Below the pieces are notes generated by a model. That model ran no database searches. It saw only the letters and a program-made list of their open reading frames with translations, and had not been told where the DNA came from. 64,000 bases of DNA from Phycisphaeraceae bacterium (GTDB lineage: Bacteria > Planctomycetota > Phycisphaerae > Phycisphaerales > Phycisphaeraceae): positions 45,057 to 109,056 of the forward strand of contig JANQSF010000080.1 of the NCBI GenBank assembly GCA_028284155.1, written 5' to 3'. Numbering within the stretch: position 1 is the first letter of the stretch; every line of letters starts with the position of its first letter. The translations under genes and the position numbers were made by a program. Below are positions 10,653-20,393 of the stretch, one piece after another.

Positions 10653-12008
10653 ATGGACATGGGCAAACCCCAAAGAATCACACGTCGTACCGTCTTGCGA
10701 AGTGCGGGCGCTGTCATCTCGCTGCCGTTCTTGGAGGCTATGGCACAAGGCCAATCCTCAAGCGAGTCCAATCAACCGGCTCGCATGATCTTTATGTATC
10801 TGCCCTTCGGGGCGAATATGGATACATGGAACCCCGCAACCACCGGAAAGAACTACGAGATCTCGTCCACGCTGAAACCGCTTTCCCCGTTCCGGCAGGA
10901 CATGTCGGTCTTGTCGGGATTGCAGCATATACGCGGTCAAGACGGTGGCCATCGCGGGGTCGATCTCTGGTTGACCGGCGCCAAGCTTCGCACGCCGAAT
11001 GGTGACTACAGGAACACACAATCGATAGACCAACTGGCGGCAGATCATATCGGCAACACCTACTTCAACTCGCTCGTTCTCTCCGCAAAGGAAGGGGTGG
11101 GCAATCCTTATTGTTCCCATACGCTCTCGTTCAATCATCTCGGGGCTCCTATCCCAGCGCAGTCCAAGCCGGCCGAGATCTTTGCACGGCTCTTTCCGCC
11201 ACACCGTCAAGCATCCCGTAAAGACATCATCGCTCGCTTCCAACACAAACGTAGCGTTCTCGATATGGCGCTCGAGGAAGCCCATAGCCTCAAACGCAAA
11301 CTGGGCCGGCAAGACCAAACCCGACTCAACGAATACCTGGAATCCGTTCGAAGTGTTGAGAAACGGGTTCAGGTCAAACAGGCGATTGCCAGTCGAGCGC
11401 CTGTGCCACTGCCCGAAGGTGTTGAAGCGCCTCCATCTAACCAGATGCCCAACGCGACGGTATGGACCGAAACCATGCTGGACCTGATCGTGTTGGCACT
11501 GCAGACGGACCTGACGCGGGTGGCCACGTTCGCCACCGGCATCGATGATCCCCATAACGGCGGTCTGCCCGTCGAGTGGCCCGAGTTTCAAGAGGTGTTC
11601 AAGTTGACGGGGAAGGCAAAGGACCGTCACGGCGTGGCCCACTGTGCCAAGTCGTGCGGAAAGAAGGGCATTGATGGAACGTTGGCCCAGACAAAGATGG
11701 ACACCTTCTGGACGGAGCGATTTGCTTATCTGCTCAAGAGGCTGAAGGGGATCCCCGTTGAAGGCGGGGCTCTCTTGGATCACACCATGGCCCTTTATGG
11801 CTCCTCGCAGTCGAAAACCCACAGCATGACCAATATGCCGATTGTGCTGGCCGGTGGAGGAAGTCTCGGACTCAAACACGGTCAACACCTTGCCTATGCG
11901 CAGGGGCAGGTACCGCTGTCCAACCTCTTTCTGACCATGCTTCAGCAGGGCCGGATGGACGTGGAGAGATTTGGTGAAAGCACGGGGACGTTGACAGGGT
12001 TGACTTAG
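10653..12008 (+). CDS. DUF1552 domain protein, Tat-exported
   Basis: A 451-residue DUF1552 protein, third copy. The leader contains TRRTVLR and a hydrophobic core ending near residue 31. Two in-frame ATGs, at 10653 and 10659, are possible starts; neither has a strong ribosome binding site. Family blocks are present: YLPFGANMD, LWLTGAK, and the C-terminal LDHTMALYGSSQSK and LAGGGSLGLKHGQH segments. It is coupled to the DUF1592 gene 22 bases upstream. A 235-base gap follows before the DUF1501 gene, so the operon may end here. Confidence 0.91.
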   Translation: MDMGKPQRITRRTVLRSAGAVISLPFLEAMAQGQSSSESNQPARMIFMYLPFGANMDTWNPATTGKNYEISSTLKPLSPFRQDMSVLSGLQHIRGQDGGHRGVDLWLTGAKLRTPNGDYRNTQSIDQLAADHIGNTYFNSLVLSAKEGVGNPYCSHTLSFNHLGAPIPAQSKPAEIFARLFPPHRQASRKDIIARFQHKRSVLDMALEEAHSLKRKLGRQDQTRLNEYLESVRSVEKRVQVKQAIASRAPVPLPEGVEAPPSNQMPNATVWTETMLDLIVLALQTDLTRVATFATGIDDPHNGGLPVEWPEFQEVFKLTGKAKDRHGVAHCAKSCGKKGIDGTLAQTKMDTFWTERFAYLLKRLKGIPVEGGALLDHTMALYGSSQSKTHSMTNMPIVLAGGGSLGLKHGQHLAYAQGQVPLSNLFLTMLQQGRMDVERFGESTGTLTGLT

Positions 12009-12243
12009 CGACCAAGGAGGCGAAGCGACGGCTTTTTCCATCCCCCCTGTCGACCCGACGTGGCTCGGCATGTCGCGTCAGACAGTGACTCACCGATAGC
12101 CATGGACCGATGGGCGAATTGCTGGCGTGATGACGGTAGATGGCGGGGCGGGGGTAGGGGCAAAAGACGGAACCAATCGACTTGTAACTTGTGCGCGCAC
12201 CGGCACAATGTCGTATTGAGGCACACTGCGACGGAGCCCCTCC
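12009..12243. other. Intergenic region before DUF1501 gene
   Basis: This 235-base stretch carries no credible gene. It most likely holds the end of the DUF1552 transcript and the promoter of the DUF1501 gene, whose ribosome binding site GGAG is at its right end. No clear terminator hairpin was recognised. Confidence 0.5.
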
Positions 12244-13704
12244 ATGCTGACAGTCAATACGTCACGGTCAAGCCGCTCCTGCGACGCCACAAGCCGGCGC
12301 AGTTTTCTACGGGTCGGGTCCCTGGGGCTGGCCGGGCTGTCGCTGCCGCATCTCCTGGCGCTGCGTGCGCACGCGCGGAATCGTGATTTCATGACGGACA
12401 AATCGGTGGTGTTTGTCTACCTCGCGGGCGGGCCGAGTCAGATTGAAACGTTTGATCCAAAGATGACCGCACCGTCCGAAGTGCGCAGCGTGACCGGCGA
12501 AGTGAGAACGTGTCTGCCCGGTGTGACCTTCGGCGGGACGTTTCCCAGACTCGCCGCAATGGCAGATCGCCTCCTGGTGGTCCGTTCATTCATGCACAGC
12601 AACACCGGGCACGACGGCGGAACCAAGCTGTTCGGAATCGACTCTCGAGGCACGGCCCTGAGCCCGGCCTACGCCCGCCTGCTTGGACAGATCAATTCGA
12701 AGACAGGCATGCTCTCAAGCACGTTCGTTTCACCCCGGTCCGCCGGCTTCACGCCCGACCAGATGCGACAGTACATGCCCTTCTTCTACAAGGGCATCTC
12801 ACCGACCGGCAGTTTACCGGCCACGTTCGCGCCGTTTCATCCCACCGCGGGGGCTCGGAAGACGCGAAAGAGTGAAACAGGCCTACTGGCCGACATGAAT
12901 CTGAACATGTCGCTGCCAAAGCTTGAAGATCGCAAGGCGTTGCTGAAGAAATTGGACCGTATCAAACTGGGTGTCGATCAAGCCAACGATCGGGGCGAAG
13001 CGTGGAGCGAGTACCAGCTCCAGGCCTTCGATGTCTTGCAGCGAGGTGTCAGCGATGCGTTCGACCTAAGCAAAGAAGACCCACGTACGATTGCGCGGTA
13101 CGACACGTCGCATTACAAGACGCCTGCGCATCTCGTCAAGCGACAAAAGAATGGCAAAATGTCCGCGCAGTCACAAACCGCAATCGGCAAGCAGATGCTC
13201 CTGGCGCGGCGGCTGTGTGAGGCCGGCTGCCGGTTTATCACGGTCGGCATGAACGATTGGGATCACCACGGCAACGAAAACAGCTATCCGATCGCCGACG
13301 GGATGCAGGTCATGGGGGGCGCGCTGGACCACGCCGTTTCCGCGTTCCTGGAAGACATCGAGCAGCGTGGCCTGAGCGACAAGATCCTTCTCGTGATGAC
13401 CGGCGAGATGGGCCGAACGCCCCGCTTGAGTACCGTCAAATCCACAGGCAGTATCGGCCGCAACCACTGGGGACGACTCGGTGCACTGGCGCTTGCGGGA
13501 GGCGGGCTCGATACCGGTCGCGTCATCGGTCGCTCCGACAAGCACGCCGGCGAACCCGCCACCGAACCGGTTACGCCAGCCAACCTCGTCTCGACCATCT
13601 CGCACACGCTGTTCGACATGGGTCAGCTCCGACTTGAGACAGGACTTCCGAAGGAACTGGTGAGCGCCGTATCAGCCGCTAAGCCGATCAACGAGCTGAG
13701 TTGA
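12244..13704 (+). CDS. DUF1501 domain protein, Tat-exported
   Basis: A 486-residue protein with a twin-arginine leader SRRSFLRVG and a hydrophobic core to about residue 40. GGAG stands eight bases before the ATG. DUF1501 belongs to the alkaline phosphatase/sulfatase-like fold; here the N-terminal GGPSQIETFDPK block, the NTGHDGG block, WDHHGNE and the TGEMGRTPR block are all present. Such proteins are abundant in planctomycetes and usually pair with DUF1549/DUF1553 cytochromes. Here it instead follows three DUF1592/DUF1552 pairs and precedes a Gfo/Idh gene. The enzymatic activity is not established. Confidence 0.93.
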   Translation: MLTVNTSRSSRSCDATSRRSFLRVGSLGLAGLSLPHLLALRAHARNRDFMTDKSVVFVYLAGGPSQIETFDPKMTAPSEVRSVTGEVRTCLPGVTFGGTFPRLAAMADRLLVVRSFMHSNTGHDGGTKLFGIDSRGTALSPAYARLLGQINSKTGMLSSTFVSPRSAGFTPDQMRQYMPFFYKGISPTGSLPATFAPFHPTAGARKTRKSETGLLADMNLNMSLPKLEDRKALLKKLDRIKLGVDQANDRGEAWSEYQLQAFDVLQRGVSDAFDLSKEDPRTIARYDTSHYKTPAHLVKRQKNGKMSAQSQTAIGKQMLLARRLCEAGCRFITVGMNDWDHHGNENSYPIADGMQVMGGALDHAVSAFLEDIEQRGLSDKILLVMTGEMGRTPRLSTVKSTGSIGRNHWGRLGALALAGGGLDTGRVIGRSDKHAGEPATEPVTPANLVSTISHTLFDMGQLRLETGLPKELVSAVSAAKPINELS

Positions 13705-13779
13705 GCGGTTTGGATCAAACGATGAGATCCGCAGCGCCGGCGACCACAAGCCGATGGGTGCAGATCCCGGGAAGAACGC

Positions 13780-15146
13780 ATGAGTCTGAAGAACCCAACG
13801 CGGCGGAGCGTGCTTCAGTCCACTTCGGCTGCACTGGCCGCTGGTTTCTGGGTTACCAGTGCGCCCGCCGTAGAGAGCAAGTCACCCAACGAGAAGCTCA
13901 ACTTCGCGCACATTGGCGTCGGTGGCCAGGGCGGGGCGGACTTTGGTGTATCGAGTGGACATAACGTGGTCGCCATCTGTGATGTTGACGACCGCGAACT
14001 GCGCCGCCGCGCCACGCGCATCAAGGGCAATGTCGCGACCTTCCACGATTACCGCCAGATGTATGACAAGATGATGAATCGCATCGATGCGGTGGTCATT
14101 GCGATACCGGACCACCAGCACGCACTGGCGAGTCTGATGGCCATCCGCAACGGCAAGCACGTCTACACGGAGAAGCCACTCGCTCACAGTGTTCACGAGT
14201 GTTTCCTTCTCGGCGCGGAGGCGAAGAAACACGGCGTCAAGACACAGATGGGCAATGCGGCACACCAGGATTACCAGTTCCGTCGCGCCGCCGAACTGAT
14301 CCGGGCCGGCGTCATTGGCAAGGTAACCGAAGTGCATGTCAATCGGGTTGCGCCGAGCGATGTGAAGTTCCCGACCGGACTGACCACGAAACTGGGGCCG
14401 GCGAAACCACCCAAGGCGAAGCCGCCGACTCCGACACACCTTCATTGGGACGAATGGCTGGGCGGTGCCGATTCCCGCGACTACCACCCCGACTACTGCC
14501 CCAAACGATGGCGCGGGTGGCGTGACTTCGGCACTGGCGGCATCGGCGACTTCTTCTGCCACCACGCCGACCCGGCGTTCACCTGCCTGGACCTGACCCA
14601 CCCGATCTCTGTCGAGGCGGCCGGAAGCAGCAGGCCCATCCCCACCGACCGCGCGCCGGGCGGCACGTTTCGCTTTGTCTTCCCCATGCGTGGCGATCAG
14701 CCAGCCGTCACGCTCTACTGGCACGGCGGCGGCAGCGGCCCGCCCGCCGACATCGTTGATGTCGACCCGAAGGATCCGATCCTGCGCCGTTTGAATTGCC
14801 TCATGGTGGGAGAAAAGGGCGCGATGGCTGTCGGCCGAGGGAACGGCCGCGTCGATCCGGTCATGTTCCCCCGCGCCAAGTTCAAGGATGTAAAACTCCC
14901 ACCTTCGAACGTCGGCTCTGTGGTCGGTCATAAACAGCAGCTTGCGCACTGCGTCCGCCACGGCGGTCTTCCCAGTTCCAACTTTGAGCATCGAGCCAGT
15001 TATCTCTCTGCCTATGCACTGCTCGGGCAGGTCGCCTACTGGACGGGGGAGAGGATCGAATGGGACGGACCAAACATGCGCGTGACAAACGTGCCCGCTG
15101 CCAATCAGTACATCCGCAAACAGTACCGCAAGAGTTGGGAGGTTGC

Positions 15147-15150
<4 letters not shown>
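13780..15150 (+). CDS. Gfo/Idh/MocA family oxidoreductase, Tat-exported
   Basis: A 456-residue protein. The leader has TRRSVLQ and a hydrophobic core, so unlike the cytosolic members it is exported folded with its nucleotide cofactor, as known for glucose-fructose oxidoreductase. The Rossmann NAD(P)-binding motif GVGGQGG lies near residue 48, the following acidic VAICDVDD strand end fits NAD(H) or NADP(H) contacts, and the family EKP motif (YTEKPLAHS) lies near residue 130. The C-terminal half is the beta-sheet substrate domain. Its last codons overlap the DUF1080 start by four bases (ATGA), so the two are translationally coupled. Oxidation or epimerisation of a sugar is likely; the substrate is unknown. 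Confidence 0.93.
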
Positions 15151-16343
<1,193 letters not shown>

Positions 16344-16740
16344 TTCGTGCACCTCCTCGTTTCTGTATAGACGCGCAACGAATTCAGCTTACTGAGTTGA
16401 TACTCCTGGGCGCGTTACGGGCATCACCGGAGATCGGAGAATCTGTATCGGTCTGCCTTGGGGCGACTGCTGGATTGAGTTGTCGTTCTCCGGCACGTCG
16501 ATCGTTCAAGGTCTACCTGGTTTCACTGCGCACAACCGAACCGACTACATAGCGGCGCTCCCCAAGTCATTCTTTGGTTCGACCAGATGTTCCAACGGCC
16601 GCCTACGTCGAGAGATAGAGCGGAATGGTCGCAGACCGTCAACTACGGAAAAGTGGTAGTACCACCCTATTTCAGGCCGACTACCACATTTCTCTCATTT
16701 CAGTACGCAACGTAAGTCGCTGTTTAGACTAGAGATGCAA
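16344..16740. other. Intergenic region, end of core cassette
   Basis: No credible gene was found here. The region separates the exported-enzyme cassette from the tRNA fragment. Two copies of the heptamer CTACCAC/GTGGTAG occur at 16653-16659 and 16681-16687, near two more inside 16902-16922; see findings. Confidence 0.45.
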
Positions 16741-16783
16741 CTCCCCGAGCTGGACTCGAACCAGCAACCTAGCGGTTAACAGC
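16741..16783 (-). tRNA. 3' fragment of tRNA-Asn (probable attachment site)
   Basis: Read on the - strand the segment begins in the anticodon loop (CTGTTAA, anticodon GTT) and continues with the 3' half of the anticodon stem (CCGCT), variable region, a perfect T-arm (GCTGG, loop TTCGAGT, CCAGC), the 3' acceptor strand TCGGGGA and a discriminator G at 16741. The 5' half (acceptor 5' strand, D-arm, 5' anticodon stem) is missing: the bases to the right do not form the stem. This is what integration of a tyrosine-recombinase element into a tRNA gene leaves at the 3' side. The fragment is not a functional tRNA. The intact gene should lie at the other end of the element, to the right, and is not in this window. 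Confidence 0.75.
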
Positions 16784-16794
16784 GGGAAGTCAGT

Positions 16795-17028
16795 ATGTCA
16801 CCGAAAGCTCAGCAAACCTTGTTGATACAGCAGGATACGCAAGTCCAGTCGCTCGTCAAGCTTTCGCGTGGCATCGCGTCTATTCGCATGGATTCGCACT
16901 TCTACCACGTTTTCGGTGGTAGTGCTGCGACATGTACGGCTGCAGCGGAAGTCGAATTGTGTCGGGCTGTTGGTGGTCGTTTACCATGGATGGATGAAGT
17001 TCGCAAACTCGAAGAGCTCCACAGGTGA
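16795..17028 (+). CDS. Possible small hypothetical protein
   Basis: A 77-codon open frame directly after the tRNA fragment, on the island side. I recognise no family and see no clear ribosome binding site. The middle of the frame contains the inverted heptamers CTACCAC and GTGGTAG, which suggests the DNA may serve as a binding region rather than coding sequence. Kept only as a weak candidate. Confidence 0.15.
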   Translation: MSPKAQQTLLIQQDTQVQSLVKLSRGIASIRMDSHFYHVFGGSAATCTAAAEVELCRAVGGRLPWMDEVRKLEELHR

Positions 17029-17092
17029 GTCGCACGCATCAATCAGTTGCCGTCGGGCGATGCCTCGCCGAGGATGCCGCCAGCTAACATAG

Positions 17093-18289
17093 TTAGCCAT
17101 CAAATCCCTGAATCACCGAATCGAACTTCCGGATGAGGGCCGCGTTATCAATCGTGGTTCGGTCTAGGTCACGAATCAATCCCTTTATCGAATCCTGCGT
17201 GTTCTTGTTGGTCGCATTTGCTCTGAATAGTTTCTCAATGGCCTGCAACGATTCGATACGAAGGTCTACGGCTGCCTCGCGGTCATGCAATACTGCCCTC
17301 AAAGCTGCGCCCACTTTATCGCTGTATTGGGAGTCACCAAGGCTAGAAATGACAACTAGATTTAAGCCTTGGGAGATCTTCGTATCGCGAGTGTAGTCAA
17401 GGATTGCATCAACCGCCGCGTCACTGCCGATGGAACCAAGTGTTCCAATGGCCCAGACCCTGGCTTGCTCACCTTCTGCCCTGTGCAGAAATTCCCTAAC
17501 GACAGGGACTGCCGATTCTCCGCCAATACTGCCAATCGCATGGGTAACAGTCGCAGGAGCTAGTACTTTTGAAAGTGATTCGGAAGACCGCAATTGCCGA
17601 ATCACCGAAGCCTTCGCATCTTCGGACAAAACCGGACTTCGTCTGATCATTCCATCAAGCAGCGACAACACCACTTCCTTGTGCCTGTCCTTTCGTTCAA
17701 GTTCTTGTGTCAAAACGCCGAGCAGGTCGTCAACTGGCATTATCTTATCAGGCAATCTAGATGCGGTCACAGCTATCGCAAGACGAGAGGGACGGGCCGT
17801 CCTCGGATCAAGTATCGTCTTCGAGAGGATTGACATCGAATCTATCTTACCTTTGCGTGCAAGGTAAGGAACGATCCGAATGGCGGCATGCCTCCCGGCT
17901 GAACCGGATGAATCCTTAAGCAAGAATTCATACATCAGTGGCATCAGCGATTCGCTAACTTCAGTTGGGTCGGATACCCAGTCGAAGCGTTCTTGTCCAA
18001 GGCGATCCTTTACAATCCTGTCGTTAACTAGACGTTTGTACTTTACCCCATTGTCCAACCAGCCGCTAAGAGCAATCGCAGTTGCTTGTTCACGTACGTC
18101 GTCACTTTTCGCCATCCTCGCAAGAACGTTCCGGTCAATACCATCAGCGGCCAAAAACGCGTCACGTGCCGCTGCGTATGCCACACCTGATTTTGACACA
18201 CAAACGTCAAATAGATCCTTAGTATCCGCTCGAACTTGCACGGCACTGATGAGTAGAACGACCAGTATCGCAGCGTTATGTTTATTCAT
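17093..18289 (-). CDS. Secreted HEAT-repeat protein
   Basis: A 398-residue protein with a Sec signal peptide (residues 1-21, ending VRA). The rest is a run of helical pairs typical of HEAT or PBS-lyase-like repeats; the clearest lie at about residues 250-320 with ATVTHAIGSIGGESAV, VWAIGTLGSIGSDAAV and VVISSLGDSQYSD. Such solenoids are scaffolds for protein interaction. It follows the arginine deiminase gene by 15 bases on the same strand and is probably its operon partner. A role presenting or recognising the deiminase or its substrates is inference. Confidence 0.8.
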   Translation of the reverse strand: MNKHNAAILVVLLISAVQVRADTKDLFDVCVSKSGVAYAAARDAFLAADGIDRNVLARMAKSDDVREQATAIALSGWLDNGVKYKRLVNDRIVKDRLGQERFDWVSDPTEVSESLMPLMYEFLLKDSSGSAGRHAAIRIVPYLARKGKIDSMSILSKTILDPRTARPSRLAIAVTASRLPDKIMPVDDLLGVLTQELERKDRHKEVVLSLLDGMIRRSPVLSEDAKASVIRQLRSSESLSKVLAPATVTHAIGSIGGESAVPVVREFLHRAEGEQARVWAIGTLGSIGSDAAVDAILDYTRDTKISQGLNLVVISSLGDSQYSDKVGAALRAVLHDREAAVDLRIESLQAIEKLFRANATNKNTQDSIKGLIRDLDRTTIDNAALIRKFDSVIQGFDG

Positions 18290-18304
18290 ATCAACAGCTC
18301 TAGA

Positions 18305-19987
18305 TTAGGGGCTCCACCATTTCTTTGAGAATGATTGACGGAGTTCTTGGGTTCCGCAGTGAACTTCGCCTGACCGGGCGTGATAGACCTTCCAATTGTT
18401 TATCCAGAGTGGCTTCTGCCCCAAGTTGCGGAGTGCCGTATCAGTCGCTGTCTTGAATTCAGGGAGAAACGGCCTCGGGAGCAAGGAGTATTCTCCCATT
18501 GAGGAGAGATTGACGACGCCCGGGGTCAAAGCGAGTGCGTTCAACACATTACCTTTCCGGGCATTGAAGAACACCGTTGGGACCTCGACGAAATCGGACT
18601 CCTGAAGTCCAAGTGCTGCTTTTAGGCGACCCTTGATGCTATTCGGGTCAGCCATTCTATGGTTCGTGCCAAAGATCCGACGGTCGATCTCCATGTTGTA
18701 CGCCTTGAGCGTCTGCTGTCCGAAGGGCACTGTGAAGAAGTCCCCGACAATAAACAGGCCGAATTCTAGATCATAACGCCCATCCAATTGTGTATTGCGG
18801 TTCAACCTTCCGAGAATATCATAAGCGAGTTTCGGGCTGCTAATCAGGACCTTATTGCCCCCTGCTGCATAATCAGGCACGAATGACACTACTTCGTCGA
18901 TATGGCCGACCGCAAGCCAATTCGTATGCAGTTCGATTGGTGCCTGAATAGAGTTTCGTTCAAAAAACTTCTTGAAGCGAGCGTCGAATTTTCGATTCTC
19001 GTAGTTGTTGCCTGAAATCACTATAGAGCCATAATAGACCCGACCAAAGGGATAGCGAGCGGTGGGTGGGGACACTTCGACGTTCCCGCCATAGGTCAGT
19101 GACAGGTCTTCCGTAGAACTCTGGGGATACGCAAAAGCTTGATACCAACCCACGTCCTTGTCCAGGAGCTTTCGCACTTGTGTTTGCAATTGTAACGAGC
19201 GAAGCCGTAGCATCTGAAATGCCACAATCAATCGTGTTCGGGGCGTTTCGGTATACGCCCAGGTCAGTTCATCCTCCATCCATGAGTCATTCGACTTAAT
19301 GACAACGGGTGAAACGCCGGCCGTTCGGCAAGCTTGCTTAAACTCATCCACAAACTTCTCGCTGTGGCGCCAGCCCTCATGCAGCACGACATAGTTCTTG
19401 ATGGGTTTTAGGTTGTGAGGAGTAAGCAAGAGCGGGGCTACTTCGAGTTTCAGACTGTCCTTCGTATTGCCTCCATGCAAAACAGACAGTTTGATACTCG
19501 TGGCAAAATCGAGTCCTTCGGCGTAGAAGGTCAGGTCATTCAAAGCCAAGTTTGCGAGGTCCGCCTGTGAAAGTTGGTATTCCGTGCCTGTTTTGGGGCC
19601 AATAATTTCCTGCCCATTGGAAGAAAAGACACGCACCCGACCGTCAAGCGGGAGATCATCATTCGAAAGCTTGGTTATGCGAAGTACAACTGGGCCGGCA
19701 ATCGCAGCTTTCCGAAGAATGAGAGGCTCTACGTCCTTCAGGTCTTCGGTGCCGTTAATGACAGTATCTCTGTTATCAGGTTCACTCGTCGCAGTAGAAG
19801 GATTGTCGCGGTCGCAGTTGTTCAACAGGATCACCGAGTTATTCTGCTCGGCGTTTTCCTCTTCTGGCGAGCCCTCGATACGTCCCGTCCGGTCCGTGTC
19901 GCCATCTAAGTCAAGCTGCACGGCGACCGCGAGATTGGCGAGGATAAGGAACGGAAGCACGGCGAATAGATTGAACATGTATCGCAT
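18305..19987 (-). CDS. Vertebrate-type protein-arginine deiminase (PAD), exported
   Basis: The start at 19987 is chosen because GGGAG precedes it by eight bases; the frame could extend to 20008. The 560-residue product has a signal peptide and then matches the middle (calcium-binding) and catalytic domains of animal peptidylarginine deiminases; the N-terminal PAD_N domain is absent. The middle domain starts with DLDGDTDRTG and includes ILLNNCDRD and EDLKDVEPLILR. All catalytic residues of human PAD4 have equivalents: D239 in WMEDEL (PAD4 D350), H362 and D364 in VGHIDE (H471, D473), C544 in GEVHCGT (C645), and substrate-binding R316 in FGR (R374). Also shared are GGNVEVSPP and the C-terminal KKWW. 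The reaction expected is conversion of protein arginine to citrulline, probably calcium-dependent and outside the cytoplasm. This family is distinct from the Porphyromonas enzyme. Related bacterial PADs are known from cyanobacteria. Neighbours are a HEAT protein, a lipoprotein and a caspase-like peptidase. Confidence 0.92.
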   Translation of the reverse strand: MRYMFNLFAVLPFLILANLAVAVQLDLDGDTDRTGRIEGSPEEENAEQNNSVILLNNCDRDNPSTATSEPDNRDTVINGTEDLKDVEPLILRKAAIAGPVVLRITKLSNDDLPLDGRVRVFSSNGQEIIGPKTGTEYQLSQADLANLALNDLTFYAEGLDFATSIKLSVLHGGNTKDSLKLEVAPLLLTPHNLKPIKNYVVLHEGWRHSEKFVDEFKQACRTAGVSPVVIKSNDSWMEDELTWAYTETPRTRLIVAFQMLRLRSLQLQTQVRKLLDKDVGWYQAFAYPQSSTEDLSLTYGGNVEVSPPTARYPFGRVYYGSIVISGNNYENRKFDARFKKFFERNSIQAPIELHTNWLAVGHIDEVVSFVPDYAAGGNKVLISSPKLAYDILGRLNRNTQLDGRYDLEFGLFIVGDFFTVPFGQQTLKAYNMEIDRRIFGTNHRMADPNSIKGRLKAALGLQESDFVEVPTVFFNARKGNVLNALALTPGVVNLSSMGEYSLLPRPFLPEFKTATDTALRNLGQKPLWINNWKVYHARSGEVHCGTQELRQSFSKKWWSP

Positions 19988-20393
19988 CGAGCAACTCCCA
20001 GATATCAAAAGGATATTGGATGACCTGCGACCAGATGGACCCCTGGATCCCCGAGAAGCGTTGGTAGACGCAGCACGTGTAGCATAGTCAGTTCGATGAA
20101 CCTGTCAAGGTGCGGTCGAAGGATGGACAGGCGGTTGGCCTCGCCAATAGCATCGGGCGAGTCGTTGCTGTCAACACGCACCATGACCAGGCCTAACCGC
20201 TCCGCCAGTCAGTTCGCTACCCGGATGAACATCTCCTGCTCAGTACAATGTATGTCCCACAACTCGAGCACCGTGGTCTCGACCGCTCCCTCAGTGAGGC
20301 AGCGGACAATCATCCATGGAAAGCAGACGATGGGTCAAGCCAACTAGAAGTTCCTATACTTTATGCGATATATACATATTGCCCCGATATGGG
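19988..20393. other. Gap between PAD and lipoprotein genes, possible gene remnant
   Basis: About 400 bases without an intact gene. On the - strand, roughly 20290 to 19990, one frame reads as protein-like sequence (LELWDIHCTEQEMFIRVAN, then a TGA, then LAERLGLVMVRVDSND) and could be a small gene broken by one nonsense codon. No family was recognised. The gap must also hold the promoter of the PAD/HEAT operon. Confidence 0.25.

Noticed and set aside
10758..12071. 437-codon open frame on - opposite the third DUF1552 gene
   Set aside because: It mirrors a well-supported gene; the high-GC code of DUF1552 leaves few stops on the opposite strand. No ribosome binding site or known motif.
12191..12220. 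GCGCACC upstream of the DUF1501 gene
   Set aside because: No CATAGGT half at the fixed distance.
13882..14991. 369-codon frame on - opposite the Gfo/Idh gene
   Set aside because: Shadow frame of a recognised enzyme.
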